Virus record (IMG/VR): IMGVR_UViG_3300028563_000014 | Span: 1 to 64,000 of that record | DNA from: a virus | Direction: 5' to 3' (one strand) | DNA: 64,000 nt | Shown here: positions 39,383-48,482 of the stretch, one piece after another | Layout: each line of letters begins with the position of its first letter | Position numbering within the stretch: the stretch's first letter is position 1 | Translations under genes and position numbers: made by a program | The notes under the pieces: model-generated | What the model was told of the DNA's origin: nothing | What the model saw: the letters and a program-made list of their open reading frames with translations, nothing else | Database searches by the model: none

Positions 39383-41535
39383 CCGCCGCCCCCCACCGCC
39401 GCCTCGGCCAGGCGCACCAGCAGCTGGTCAGTGTTCGCCTGGATAGCGGCGGCGCGCCCGTCGGGCTTGGCGCCGGACACCGCAGCCTTCAGCCGGTCGT
39501 TCGTGGCCGCGTCCTGGGGCGCCAGGTTGGCCGGCAGGTTGCGCGCTTCCAGGAACCCGGAGAGCTCGATCGTCACCGAGAACCCCTCTCGCACGGACCA
39601 CTGGTACTCGACCCGGCGGCAGTAGAACCAGTCGGTCAGCTTAGCCGAGGCGTAGGCCGCTTCGATCTTGGCCAGGGCTGACTCCAGCGCGGACTTCTGG
39701 CCTACGGCGATGAACGCCTTGCTGTTCGGGTTCTCGAGCAGCGCGCGCCGCAGGAAAGCCGGGTTGCTCCGCCGGCCGAACAGTTCGGACAGGCCGTTCA
39801 CCACCAGGTCGGCGGACGGGTCGGAGACGGTGCTCCCGACCGTCACACGGCAGGGCGTCCCCGGCCGCAAGCGCAGGATGTCCGGGTTCTCGTTGTGCGT
39901 CTCCGGCCGGGTCGGGTCGAGGTAGCTGCACAGCTCGTTCGTCTCGATCGTGCACTGCAGCTCGTGCCGGCTGATGGAGTGGTAGAGGGCCACTGCAATC
40001 AGGTCCAGCGCCTCCTGCGACCGGATCTCCCGCACCTCCCGGACGATCTCCTCCTCGATCGGCTGGTGCCCGAGCGCCGAGCCGGCGCCGCCCGACCCCA
40101 CGGCGCTGGGCTTCGTCGCGCGGTGCGTGCGCGGGAAGAACGCCTCCAGCGTCCGCTTCCCGGGCGGCCCGTCCGGGTTGTGGCAGATGACGCGAATGCG
40201 CGGCGCCCGGTTGCGCCCGTACTTCCGCGACATCTTCATCTTCTTGATGTTGGAGCCCCAGACGAAGAACCGCACGTCGGTGTGGATGACGGATCCACCC
40301 ACCGTGATGTCGCGACCGAACCCGTCGACCGGGCCACCCGGCACCACGATCCCGTCCTGCGGCGTCTCCTTGATGTTCTGCGGCGGCACCAGGAGGATGT
40401 TGTTGGCTCCGATCGGCGTCACCGAGCCGTCCGCCTCCTGGGCCACGATCGACGGGTCATAGACTGGGATCATTCCGCCCAGCAGCGCCGCGCGCGTGAC
40501 GATGTCCCAGATGGACACGTCGGTGGACGGGTTGATCGACGGCGGCTGCACGCCCGCAGGCTGCCCCCCGCCCGGGTCGGCCGCGGGGTCCATGCCGGGC
40601 GGCGGCCCCCCCTGGACGAGCCCGCCTGCCTGCGCGCGGCTGGCCGCCGTCTGGAGCGACCGCTTGAAACGCTGGGCGTCGATCCGGGGCTCCTTCGCCG
40701 GGTCGACGTTCGGGAAGTACCTGACGCCGATGGCGTCGCCCAGCTGGCCGTTGAACTCCGGCACGGTCGAGATCACGCGCCGGATGTAATCGGCCAGCCC
40801 CTCGCCCCCGGGCGCCACCCGCAGCTCCTTGGCGAACGGGTTGACCTTCAGGGCGTTCAGGCGCCCCTCCAGTGAGTCGGCGCTGACGGAGATCTTCACG
40901 TCCTCCTCGTCCGCCTCCATGTCCTCGCTCTCGGCGTAGCCGCGGAACACCGGCGGCAGCCCCATCACCCGGGGGATCCAGCTGGCCGGGTCGGCATAGT
41001 CGTCGACCGCGGCGGTGCCGAAAAACACCTCCACGAACATCGCCCGGACAATCTCCGGGGCGATCGGGAGGTCCGACAGCTGGACGCCGAACGTCAGCTT
41101 TGCCGCGGTGCGGAACCCGTCCAGGTTCAGCGTCAGGTCCACCGGGACGACGCAGATCTGCACCGAGTTGTCCGTGCGCGATTTCCCGAGGGGAGCGGCC
41201 GCCGCGCCGGGCGCCGCCGTCCCCGCCGCGCTGGCGGCCGCGCGCCGGCTCGCCACCGCTGCCGCCGCGTCAGCCCCCAGGTCGCGCTCCCCGGACGCGC
41301 GCCGGACGGCCTGCAGGTTCGCCGCCGCCTGCGCCGCCGCCTGCGCCTTGGCCGCCGGGGATTTCGGGGGGGAGCTCTCCGACTGCGCGCCGGCGCCGTC
41401 GTCGTTGGTGAAGTCCTCCAGCAAGATCGACAGGCGCAGCACCGCCGCTGGCCGGTAGACGTACTTCACCCCGGCGGTGCCGGAGGAGAGCACCTCGGCG
41501 GATAGGGCGCGAGGGATCTGCGGGGTCAGCGCCAC
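39379..41535 (-). CDS. Baseplate hub protein (gp27/gpD-like)
   Basis: 718 aa, GTG start. An N-terminal tube-like domain is interrupted by an Ala-rich low-complexity stretch (about 60-115). Then come VPVDLTLNLDGFRTAAKLTF, DYIRRVISTVPEFNGQLG and a large central region, ending with YQWSVREGFSVTIELSGF. Length and position between the spike gene and LysM-type protein fit the tail hub. Confidence 0.7.
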   Translation of the reverse strand: MALTPQIPRALSAEVLSSGTAGVKYVYRPAAVLRLSILLEDFTNDDGAGAQSESSPPKSPAAKAQAAAQAAANLQAVRRASGERDLGADAAAAVASRRAAASAAGTAAPGAAAAPLGKSRTDNSVQICVVPVDLTLNLDGFRTAAKLTFGVQLSDLPIAPEIVRAMFVEVFFGTAAVDDYADPASWIPRVMGLPPVFRGYAESEDMEADEEDVKISVSADSLEGRLNALKVNPFAKELRVAPGGEGLADYIRRVISTVPEFNGQLGDAIGVRYFPNVDPAKEPRIDAQRFKRSLQTAASRAQAGGLVQGGPPPGMDPAADPGGGQPAGVQPPSINPSTDVSIWDIVTRAALLGGMIPVYDPSIVAQEADGSVTPIGANNILLVPPQNIKETPQDGIVVPGGPVDGFGRDITVGGSVIHTDVRFFVWGSNIKKMKMSRKYGRNRAPRIRVICHNPDGPPGKRTLEAFFPRTHRATKPSAVGSGGAGSALGHQPIEEEIVREVREIRSQEALDLIAVALYHSISRHELQCTIETNELCSYLDPTRPETHNENPDILRLRPGTPCRVTVGSTVSDPSADLVVNGLSELFGRRSNPAFLRRALLENPNSKAFIAVGQKSALESALAKIEAAYASAKLTDWFYCRRVEYQWSVREGFSVTIELSGFLEARNLPANLAPQDAATNDRLKAAVSGAKPDGRAAAIQANTDQLLVRLAEAAVGGGG

Positions 41536-41536
41536 G

Positions 41537-42727
41537 TCAGCACTGCTGGCTGAGGTTGCCCGAGGACCCGTTCGCGGGCCGCGGGATCACGATGGACCGG
41601 CCCGGATCGTCGCTGGCCCCGTCCGGCGGCGCCGGCACGGCCGACCCGTCGATGTCGTTCTGGTTCGCGATCAGCCACCACATGTCCGGGTCCTGGTAGT
41701 AGCGCAGCGCCAGATCGCGCAGGTCCGTCCCGGCCGGCGCGTCGACCACGGCGATTACGTCCGGCTGGAAGCTCTCCTGCAGTCCGGCGCTGGCGTCCAC
41801 GCACCGCTCGCGCGCCACGTCGACCTGCAGGAGCTGCGTGAACAGGTCGTCCTTCAGGGTCAGCAGGCCGAGCGCCGAGTCGCGCACCTCGATGAACAGG
41901 AGCGCCATGTTCAGCAGGTTCTGCTCCACCTGGCCCAGGGCCTCGACCGTCGCCGCGCACGCCCCGATCATCTGGAGCGCCGCCTGCGCCGGGACCTGGA
42001 CTGATGACACGATCATGGCTGAGCCCGCTTGGATCGAGTCGAGGGCGCTGGCCACCTGCTCGTAGGCCTGGCCGATGCCGTTCGCGATCTGCTGCGGGAT
42101 GCCGCCGGTCGAGACGGCCGGCCCCTGAGAGAACTCGTCCCACATCGCGGCGGACAACTGGGCGTCGTCCACCGCTTCGTTCATGTCCTGGCGCGGGTTC
42201 ACCTTGGCCGTCGTGAGCGACGCCGGGGCCTGGCTCTGCGTCTTCGATCGCCACTCGAAGTCCGCTTCCCACTTGATGTCCTGGACGCGGGCGATCTCGA
42301 ACTTGGCCCGGGAGACGATCCCCTGCCGGATGACGGGCGTCCCCGAGAGCACCGGCGCCCCGGTGTCCCCACCGATCGCCCCGCCCCAGCTCACCTCGAC
42401 CGAGACCCCGCGGACCCTCAGCTCGTCGAGTAGCTCCATCAGGGCCCAGGCCGCGCCGTCGCCCAGGAAGCGGTCGTTCCACTCTCCGGCCACCGTGGTG
42501 GGCTTCTCCGTGGGCCCCAGGGCCTGCTGGGAGGCCACCGGGTTGCCGTTGTACCAGGTGGTGACCACCTTGTGCGTCCCTTCCAGGATCAGCGCCCCGG
42601 CGACGTTCTGACGCCCGACCAGCTGGATCACCCCGGGCGCCTGGTCCGGCTGCAGCTGAGCGACGGACAGGTCGCCCTCCAGAACTCGGATCTGGAACGG
42701 ACCAGCTTGGGAGGCGAAGTCGGCCAC
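41537..42727 (-). CDS. Tail protein with C-terminal LysM-like domain
   Basis: 396 aa, GTG start. The N-terminal part (SVAQLQPDQAPGVIQLVGRQ, TTVAGEWNDRF) resembles phage tail initiator/DNA-circulation-type domains. The C-terminus holds a LysM-type element (GTDLRDLALRYYQDPDMWWL followed by IANQND), which often anchors baseplate proteins. It follows the tape measure. Confidence 0.7.
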   Translation of the reverse strand: MADFASQAGPFQIRVLEGDLSVAQLQPDQAPGVIQLVGRQNVAGALILEGTHKVVTTWYNGNPVASQQALGPTEKPTTVAGEWNDRFLGDGAAWALMELLDELRVRGVSVEVSWGGAIGGDTGAPVLSGTPVIRQGIVSRAKFEIARVQDIKWEADFEWRSKTQSQAPASLTTAKVNPRQDMNEAVDDAQLSAAMWDEFSQGPAVSTGGIPQQIANGIGQAYEQVASALDSIQAGSAMIVSSVQVPAQAALQMIGACAATVEALGQVEQNLLNMALLFIEVRDSALGLLTLKDDLFTQLLQVDVARERCVDASAGLQESFQPDVIAVVDAPAGTDLRDLALRYYQDPDMWWLIANQNDIDGSAVPAPPDGASDDPGRSIVIPRPANGSSGNLSQQC

Positions 42728-42736
42728 GGGGAGATC

Positions 42737-44467
42737 TTAGTCCCCGAGGGGCTCCGCCGTCATCGCCTGCGATCGGGCGTGCACCTGGTTCTCGAGATTG
42801 TCCCAGAAGCGCAGAAAGGCCCGGCCCGGGTCCTTCTCCTCGTTCTTCCACGTGACGTGGATCCCCCCGTTGAAGTTGTAGACCGGCTTCGGCGGCTTCG
42901 TCCCGGGCACGCCCTCCGTCCGCGCCGCCTGGCGCACCACGGCCAGGTTCCGGCTCAACACCTCGGCCGCCGCCGCGCCCAGCAGCCCAGCGCTGGCGCC
43001 CGCGCCCAGGCCGGATGACTTGAACATCGCGGCGAACTTGTCCCGGTCGGCGCTGGCCATCGAGTCGACGATGCCGTTGAACTTCTCCATTGCGATCGCG
43101 CCGTTCTCGAACAGGCCCTTCTGCTTCAAGATCTCCGCCGCGGCGCTGGCGCGCACCGCCATGTCCTTCTTCCCGGCCTCGATCTGCTCGTTCGTCAGCT
43201 CCGAGTTGTGCTTCTGCATGTAGGCCTGCGTCTTGGCGATCTCGCCCACGGTCGAGAAGAAATCGCCCAGCTCGGATGCCTGCTTCTTCCGGCTCTGCCA
43301 CTCGTCGTAGACGCCCTTCAGCGCGATGGCCGCCAGGCCGCCCGCCGTGACGATGGCGCCGAACATCGGCGCCACGGCCCCGAGCGTGCCCAGGAGGCCA
43401 CCCGCGCCCGACAGCGCGCTCCCCACGCCGCCCAGGGCCCCGATCCGTCCTACCCCGGCTCCCAGCCCCGCCAGGCCCCCGCCGAGCGACGCCGCCAGCT
43501 CCCCGACCTTCAGGCCGGCGAAGACCGCCCCGATCGCCACCCAGTGCTCGCGGATGAACCCGGAGATGCTCTGGAGCGTATGGAACCCGGCCACCAGCTT
43601 GCCGGCGAACGATTCGACCAGGCTCTTGCCGTCCTTGCCTACCTGGCTGATGTGCTTCGACCAGCCCTCCAGGCTCTTGGCGATCTCCTTGAATAGCGGG
43701 CCGGTGGCATCGCGCAGCAGCGCCGAGACCGTGATCTGGGCCCGGGTCAGCGCGCCTCCGATCCCGCCCCCCATCGCCTCCGCGATGTCCTTCGAGCCCT
43801 TGAGCCCCTTCTGGATGCGCTCGTAGATCTGCGGCGCGGAGAGCTTGTGCAGGTCTCCAAGCGTCATACGCATGGCCAGGGAGAAGTCGTTCCCCGGACG
43901 GATCGCCTTCGTGGTCAGCGCGCGCGCAATGGTCTGGGCGGCTTCCTCACCGCTGACACCGTAGCGCTTGGCCGTGGCGATGGACGCCTCGGTCAGTCCC
44001 ATCACCTTCTCCTGCGAGAGGCCCAGGCCCCCGGTCGCCACCAGGAGCTTCTTGTAGGCCGCGGTGACGTCGTCGAGCGGCATGACGTACTTGCCGGCGG
44101 ACTCCTCCAGTTCCTCCGTCACGCCCTTGGCGATCTTCATCGACCGGGTGAACTGGTCGATCTCCGACGTCCCCTTGCCGAAGTCGAGGGCCGACGTCAG
44201 GACGCCCGCGATGCCCTTCTGCGTCTGGGCGAACTCGGTGTTCGCCTCCTTGATCTTCTCGATCCAGGACCCGACCCCGTAGCCCAGCCCCAGCGCCGCC
44301 AGCGTCGTCAGCCCCTGCTCGCGCCGAAACTCGCCCACCCGCTCCCGCAGGTGGTCCAGGCGCTTCGCCCCACCCTCGAAGGCCGAGGCCATGCGCATCA
44401 CCGTCGCGCCTACGCCGGCGTCGCGCGCGGTGAACTCGGTCCTGACCTCTCGGCCGATGGTCTCCAT
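42737..44467 (-). CDS. Tail tape measure protein
   Basis: 576 aa. Helical, with hydrophobic Gly/Ala-rich stretches near 320-375 (GGLAGLGAGVGRIGALGGVG, MFGAIVTAGGLAAIALKGVY), and a C-terminal basic/aromatic domain. Located directly after the frameshifted G/GT chaperone genes, as expected. A tape measure of this length implies a short contractile tail, roughly 80-90 nm at 1.5 A per residue. Confidence 0.85.
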   Translation of the reverse strand: METIGREVRTEFTARDAGVGATVMRMASAFEGGAKRLDHLRERVGEFRREQGLTTLAALGLGYGVGSWIEKIKEANTEFAQTQKGIAGVLTSALDFGKGTSEIDQFTRSMKIAKGVTEELEESAGKYVMPLDDVTAAYKKLLVATGGLGLSQEKVMGLTEASIATAKRYGVSGEEAAQTIARALTTKAIRPGNDFSLAMRMTLGDLHKLSAPQIYERIQKGLKGSKDIAEAMGGGIGGALTRAQITVSALLRDATGPLFKEIAKSLEGWSKHISQVGKDGKSLVESFAGKLVAGFHTLQSISGFIREHWVAIGAVFAGLKVGELAASLGGGLAGLGAGVGRIGALGGVGSALSGAGGLLGTLGAVAPMFGAIVTAGGLAAIALKGVYDEWQSRKKQASELGDFFSTVGEIAKTQAYMQKHNSELTNEQIEAGKKDMAVRASAAAEILKQKGLFENGAIAMEKFNGIVDSMASADRDKFAAMFKSSGLGAGASAGLLGAAAAEVLSRNLAVVRQAARTEGVPGTKPPKPVYNFNGGIHVTWKNEEKDPGRAFLRFWDNLENQVHARSQAMTAEPLGD

Positions 44468-44469
44468 GC

Positions 44470-45050
44470 TTACGAGCGCTCCAGCTTCCTCATGGCGGCG
44501 ATCCCCTCCAGATAGGCGGCCATGTCCCGCTGGGTCATGGCGTACAGGTGCGGGAGCTGCTGCCGGCCGTGGACCGTCGCCTGGGCGAACTGGAGCCAGA
44601 TGTTGCGCTCGATCTTCCGGCAGATCGAAGCGTCCTGGAGTTTCTCCAGTTCGCCGTACACTAGCCCGTTGGCTAGACGGACTGCTTCATGCTGTCTAAA
44701 AAAGCTTTGCCGTCCGCCTCGGACGGGAAGTTGATCTTGTTCAGCGCGCGGCAGAGCAGGCGCAGCACCGGCGGCGAGCACTTGTCCAGCCAGTCGCCGC
44801 CCTGGTCCGCGGCCTTCCCGTTTACCTTGATGACTGATCGGCGCACCAGCTCGTACTCCAGGGCCTGGGCAGCGCCCGTGGCATTGGCGGCGCGCGCGGC
44901 ATCGATCTCCTGGCCCATGGTGTAGGCCTGCATCACGACCGACGTCGGGTCCGAGTCCGGGAAGATCCGAGCCCCATCTGGGATCGTGAACGTGTAGGTG
45001 GCTCGCTCCAGGGTGGCCGGATTGAGGACGGACGCTGCGCTCGTGGTCAT
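44470..45050 (-). CDS. Tail assembly chaperone GT, -1 frameshift product (193 aa)
   Basis: Predicted fusion: codons 1-118 in frame with the G gene, then a -1 slip on T_TTT_TTA (44703-44697), continuing RQHEAVRLANGLVYGELEKL to the stop at 44470. The total is 193 aa. The -1 extension is helical and charged, like GT extensions in lambda and P2. It directly precedes the tape measure gene, which GT escorts during tail assembly. Confidence 0.8.
44661..44676 (-). other. Hairpin downstream of the slippery site
   Basis: CTAGCC-AACG-GGCTAG, a perfect 6-bp stem including the G stop codon, 20 nt after the heptamer. That is farther than usual for a frameshift stimulator, so its role is uncertain. Confidence 0.4.
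44673..45050 (-). CDS. Tail assembly chaperone G (125 aa)
   Basis: MTTSAASVLNPATLERATYT with CAGGAG upstream. A small mixed-fold protein ending SEADGKAFLDSMKQSV. The slippery heptamer is six codons before its C-terminus and a -1 extension follows. Located between tube and tape measure genes, the standard position for G. Confidence 0.8.
   Translation of the reverse strand: MTTSAASVLNPATLERATYTFTIPDGARIFPDSDPTSVVMQAYTMGQEIDAARAANATGAAQALEYELVRRSVIKVNGKAADQGGDWLDKCSPPVLRLLCRALNKINFPSEADGKAFLDSMKQSV
44697..44703 (-). promoter_or_regulatory. -1 ribosomal frameshift site TTTTTTA
   Basis: Reads T_TTT_TTA in the zero frame of the G gene (GCT TTT TTA), the X_XXY_YYZ form. The -1 frame is open to 44470. 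Confidence 0.85.
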
Positions 45051-45091
45051 CGCTGTCTCCTGCCGGTCGGGTTATGACGGCAGGGGCGATG

Positions 45092-45538
45092 CTACACCAG
45101 CGACAGTTTGAAGTCCTCGGCCTCTCCGGTCAGCTTCTCACCCACGTACGAGTCCCGCCCGGCGATCGTCAGGGACGGGTTCGAGAACTTCAGGTCCCCG
45201 ATCGTCACGCGCGGGCGCTGGCCGTTCGGGAAGTTCAGGACGCACGCGACGCCGATCTTGAAGTTCGCGGCGTTCGTCCGCTTCGAGGCGCGGTCGCGGA
45301 TTACGCCCAGGAGGATGATCCCCTCGTTGCTCTCCGGGTCGAACTCGAGGTCGAACCCGACGCCCTTGTAGATCTCGTCCTTCCGTTCCGACCCCTCGCC
45401 AAGGTAGCCCTTCGAGAGGATGTCGGACTTGACCGTCAGGGTCATGCTGGAGACGGCGGTGATCGTCCGGAGCAGGACCCCGGCGGAAGTGATCCGGAGC
45501 TGGGTGTCCTGCCCCTTGAGTCGCTGTTCTTCGGCCAT
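45092..45538 (-). CDS. Tail tube protein
   Basis: 148 aa. Beta-rich tube-like fold (VLLRTITAVSSMTLTVKSDI, GVGFDLEFDPESNEGIILLG, GQRPRVTIGDLKFSNPSLTI), lying directly downstream of the sheath gene, as tubes do in contractile tails. GGAAGGAG lies upstream of the ATG. The family is inferred from fold pattern and position. Confidence 0.75.
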   Translation of the reverse strand: MAEEQRLKGQDTQLRITSAGVLLRTITAVSSMTLTVKSDILSKGYLGEGSERKDEIYKGVGFDLEFDPESNEGIILLGVIRDRASKRTNAANFKIGVACVLNFPNGQRPRVTIGDLKFSNPSLTIAGRDSYVGEKLTGEAEDFKLSLV

Positions 45539-45566
45539 GGTCTGCTATCGCTCCTTCCGGCGCAGG

Positions 45567-47255
45567 TTAACCGACGGCCGCCGCGGTCGCAGACGGGATG
45601 ATCACCGTCTCGCCGATCTGGGTGTTGAACACGATGTAATCCATCGACGGCAGGAGCCGCACGTAGGTGATGATCACGAAGATCCCGAGCGCCGTCAGCT
45701 GGTCGGTGTTGCCGCTCGACGGGTCCAGGTAGTAGTCGACGATGCGCTGGGCCGCCGGGACGTTCGGGCTCTTCAGCCCCTCCAGGAACGCCTCCGCTGC
45801 GGCGACGAAAGCGTCTACGCGCTCCGTGGTCCCGGGGAGCTTCTGGTAGGGCGCGGCCACCTCCGCCAGCGTGTCCTGGATCAGGTCCGCCATCCGGCGG
45901 CGCTTGATCGGCGTCCGCGTCGGGTAGACCGCCGAGTTGGCCGCGGTCACGCCCTGCATCCACTGCCAGCCGGTCGCCCGATCGTTGTAGAGCACGCAGA
46001 CGCCCGCCGCGATCAGGTTCGCGTAGTCCTGCTTCGCCAGCGGGGAAGTCACGAAGGCGTCCTCGACCTGGACGATGTCCGTCATGTACTCGTTGGCCAC
46101 GCCCGGGTTGATCTCCTCGGACAGGTTCGAGAGCAGGCCCGCCATCCAGCTGGTCGCGTCGATCGAGACCGCGATGTTGCCGAGGTCGACCGATTTGATC
46201 TTGGCCTTCGGGAACGTGACGATCACCCGGTCGGCCGGCTGGGCGTACCCGTCCGCCGCCGCCAGACCGATCGCCGCCGCCTTCGCCGTGGCCGCTGCCG
46301 CCGCCGTGTTCGCGGTGGCCGGGTCGGCGCCGACGATCACGATGCGGCCTCGCCCCATCTCGCTACAGGCCACCGCGTTCGCCGCCAGCGCCTGGCGGAT
46401 GGCCTGGGTGCGCCGCGCTGCCCAGAGGACGACGATGGCGCTGGTGACGTCGGACCCGGGCTGGGTCTTCCCGATCGCCGCCACGTACTGAGCCTCGAGG
46501 CGCGCTGCCAGCGTGGTCCCGGTCCCCTGGGGCCAGAGCGTCGTCGCGTTGTTGACCGCGGAGATCGTGGTCGTCGCGGCGACGTTGTCGATGGCCGGGT
46601 CGAGCACGTTGACGATGGCGGCGACGGCCGTGGCCACCACCGGCTCGACCACCCGGATCGGAAAGCACGGGATCGTGAGCGTCAGCGCGTTGGACGTCAC
46701 CAGGGTCCCGATCGGGACGACCGTGTCGCCGGATGCCGCGTAGACCGCGGTCGCGCTCCCGAAGGCCGCGTTGTTGGCGAAGCGCGTGCCCGCCTTCACC
46801 ACGATCACCTTGTTCGTTTTGCTGGAGACGTCCTGGTCGGCCGCGGCTACCGTCACCGTGACGGTCAGGGCTCCCTTGGTCGTGCCCTGGTCGGTCGTAA
46901 CCGCTTCGTGGTCGACACGGACGATCGCCAGCCGGCGGAAGGTCCGCCCGAGCAGCATCAGGTTGCCGTTGCCGTTGTACTTCCCGGACCCGCCCTGGCT
47001 GCCGTCCTGGATGTCAGCGGCCGACTGGCTGAAGTACGGGTACACCTTGGGCCCGTAGAGCGCCTGGGCCTCGCCCCCGCTGCCGACCTCGGTCGGGTCG
47101 AAGGGGCCGGACACGAACTCGCCGATCATGCAGGCCGAGCCGGGCGACGTCCCGAGCGTGACGGCCGGGCCGGTCTGGTCGACGATCACGATCTGCGGGA
47201 CCGCCGTGATCTCGGCCAGCGACGGCATCTGGTTCCGGCGCAAGAAGAATGCCAT
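45567..47255 (-). CDS. Tail sheath protein
   Basis: 562 aa. The start MAFFLRRNQMPSLAEITAVP, the inner-domain motifs (GKYNGNGNLMLLGRTFRRLA near 90-110) and the C-terminal sheath signature (DYANLIAAGVCVLYNDRATG, TPIKRRRMADLIQDTLAEV) identify a contractile-tail sheath. The ATG follows the stop of a 6-codon leaderless minigene, TAGATG, which contains the ribosome-binding site AAGGTGAGGG. Confidence 0.9.
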   Translation of the reverse strand: MAFFLRRNQMPSLAEITAVPQIVIVDQTGPAVTLGTSPGSACMIGEFVSGPFDPTEVGSGGEAQALYGPKVYPYFSQSAADIQDGSQGGSGKYNGNGNLMLLGRTFRRLAIVRVDHEAVTTDQGTTKGALTVTVTVAAADQDVSSKTNKVIVVKAGTRFANNAAFGSATAVYAASGDTVVPIGTLVTSNALTLTIPCFPIRVVEPVVATAVAAIVNVLDPAIDNVAATTTISAVNNATTLWPQGTGTTLAARLEAQYVAAIGKTQPGSDVTSAIVVLWAARRTQAIRQALAANAVACSEMGRGRIVIVGADPATANTAAAAATAKAAAIGLAAADGYAQPADRVIVTFPKAKIKSVDLGNIAVSIDATSWMAGLLSNLSEEINPGVANEYMTDIVQVEDAFVTSPLAKQDYANLIAAGVCVLYNDRATGWQWMQGVTAANSAVYPTRTPIKRRRMADLIQDTLAEVAAPYQKLPGTTERVDAFVAAAEAFLEGLKSPNVPAAQRIVDYYLDPSSGNTDQLTALGIFVIITYVRLLPSMDYIVFNTQIGETVIIPSATAAAVG

Positions 47256-47276
47256 CTAGGCGGCCCTCACCTTCAT
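47256..47276 (-). other. Leaderless minigene MKVRAA before the sheath gene
   Basis: ATG AAG GTG AGG GCC GCC TAG, adjacent to the sheath ATG. The ATG is exactly 7 nt after TTGACC-N18-CAGCAT. Its codons double as the sheath ribosome-binding site. Confidence 0.5.
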
Positions 47277-47283
47277 GCGGACC

Positions 47284-47313
47284 ATGCTGCGGCCGCGCGT
47301 GCCCGGAGGTCAA
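47284..47313 (-). promoter_or_regulatory. Late promoter of sheath/tube genes
   Basis: TTGACC (47313-47308), 18 nt, CAGCAT (47289-47284), 7 nt, ATG at 47276 (minigene). It lies just after the stop of the upstream 219-aa gene. Confidence 0.75.
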
Positions 47314-47969
47314 GAATCGGTGGGACGCGGGATCGGGCCCTCGCAGACCTTCATGACCGTCTTCAGCGTGAACGGCGCCACCGGCCCCAGCATCACGTGC
47401 TTCGCCTCAGCCCGGACGACGAACGTCGCCTCGTTCTGGTTCCGCGCGGCCGTGTCCTGGTCGTCGTGCTTCTGGCTGGACAGGAACGTCAGCCGGCACG
47501 GGATACCGAAGTACCCGGGCATTGGGACGAAGACGCCGTTGCGCGCCCCCCGGCGCCACATGAGCAGGCGCGGGTCCTGGAACGTCGTCTCGATGCCCGC
47601 CAGCAGCGCCTGGCGCTCCGCGGACGTCGGCGCTCGGACCACCACCTCGACGTCCCTGGTGGCCTCCTGGAGCTCGTAGAGCCCGAACCCGAGCTGCCCC
47701 TGCGGCTCCCAGGTCTCCTCGAGCAGCCGCGGGGTCGGGTGGGACGGCCCGTAGACCAGGGGCGGGTCCGGCAGGATGCACCCGGAGGGCCGCTCGAACT
47801 CGTCGTTGAACGTCGGCCAGTCCGTGAACACCCGCTTCAGCTGGATCGTCCCCTGCCCGCCCGGGCCCGGCCAAGCGCAGGCGGTCAGCCGATCGGCGAT
47901 GGCCTGGGACATGGCCGTCGTCAGGTCGACGGTCTGCTTCCGGCTGTAGTCCTCGCGGCTGAACGCCAT
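47310..47969 (-). CDS. Neck/tail terminator-region protein, 219 aa
   Basis: MAFSREDYSRKQTVDLTTAM. Beta-rich centre (RDVEVVVRAPTSAERQALLA, PCRLTFLSSQKHDDQDTAAR, EATFVVRAEAKHVMLGPVAP). Position before sheath fits a tail terminator or neck protein, with no decisive motif. Confidence 0.6.
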   Translation of the reverse strand: MAFSREDYSRKQTVDLTTAMSQAIADRLTACAWPGPGGQGTIQLKRVFTDWPTFNDEFERPSGCILPDPPLVYGPSHPTPRLLEETWEPQGQLGFGLYELQEATRDVEVVVRAPTSAERQALLAGIETTFQDPRLLMWRRGARNGVFVPMPGYFGIPCRLTFLSSQKHDDQDTAARNQNEATFVVRAEAKHVMLGPVAPFTLKTVMKVCEGPIPRPTDS

Positions 47970-47978
47970 GCGATTAGC

Positions 47979-48482
47979 TTACTCGCCGGCGCCCGCGCGC
48001 CCCAACCTTCGCTCCAGCGCCTGGCGGACGATCGGCTCCAGGCGCCGCGACGCCAGCTGCAGGACGTGCCGCGCCGGCAGGCCGCGCCGCTTGATGGCGC
48101 GGGCGATCAGGAACGCCGCCTGGCGGATCTCCGCCTCCGCTGCCCGCCCGCTCCCGCGCACCAGCTTCTTCCTGCGCACCCAGTCGGCGATCACAGCTAT
48201 CGGCGGCGCCTTCGCTCCGGGCCGGCGCCCCTCCTCGATGATCGCCCCGTGCTTCGAGTAGTTGTAGATCACCGCCCCGTGCGGGATGTCCTCGAACTTC
48301 CAGGACCGGCGGTAGATCGTCCGGTCAACCGGAGGCGGAGAAATGCTTGCGATCTCCTCCTGCACCAGACGCGGCCCGTGGAGCTTCACCGTCCGCCGGA
48401 TCTCCGCTACCGCGTCCTCCACCACCATCCCCTCCTGGCGCCGGAAGTCGCGCGCCAGGTCCGAGAACGAGACCACCTTCAC
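47979..48482 (-). CDS. Tail completion protein, HK97 gp10/Mu gpG-like
   Basis: 167 aa, GTG start (GTGA overlap). The segment RTIYRRSWKFEDIPHGAVIY, then YSKHGAIIEEGRRPGAKAPP, is the usual signature of gp10/gpG-like tail completion proteins. The C-terminus is basic and helical. It joins head and tail. Confidence 0.7.
   Translation of the reverse strand: MKVVSFSDLARDFRRQEGMVVEDAVAEIRRTVKLHGPRLVQEEIASISPPPVDRTIYRRSWKFEDIPHGAVIYNYSKHGAIIEEGRRPGAKAPPIAVIADWVRRKKLVRGSGRAAEAEIRQAAFLIARAIKRRGLPARHVLQLASRRLEPIVRQALERRLGRAGAGE

Noticed and set aside
41526-43301. A 591-aa minus-strand frame spanning tape measure and LysM-type genes
   Set aside because: Overlaps two well-supported genes in another frame and has Gly/Arg-rich shadow composition.
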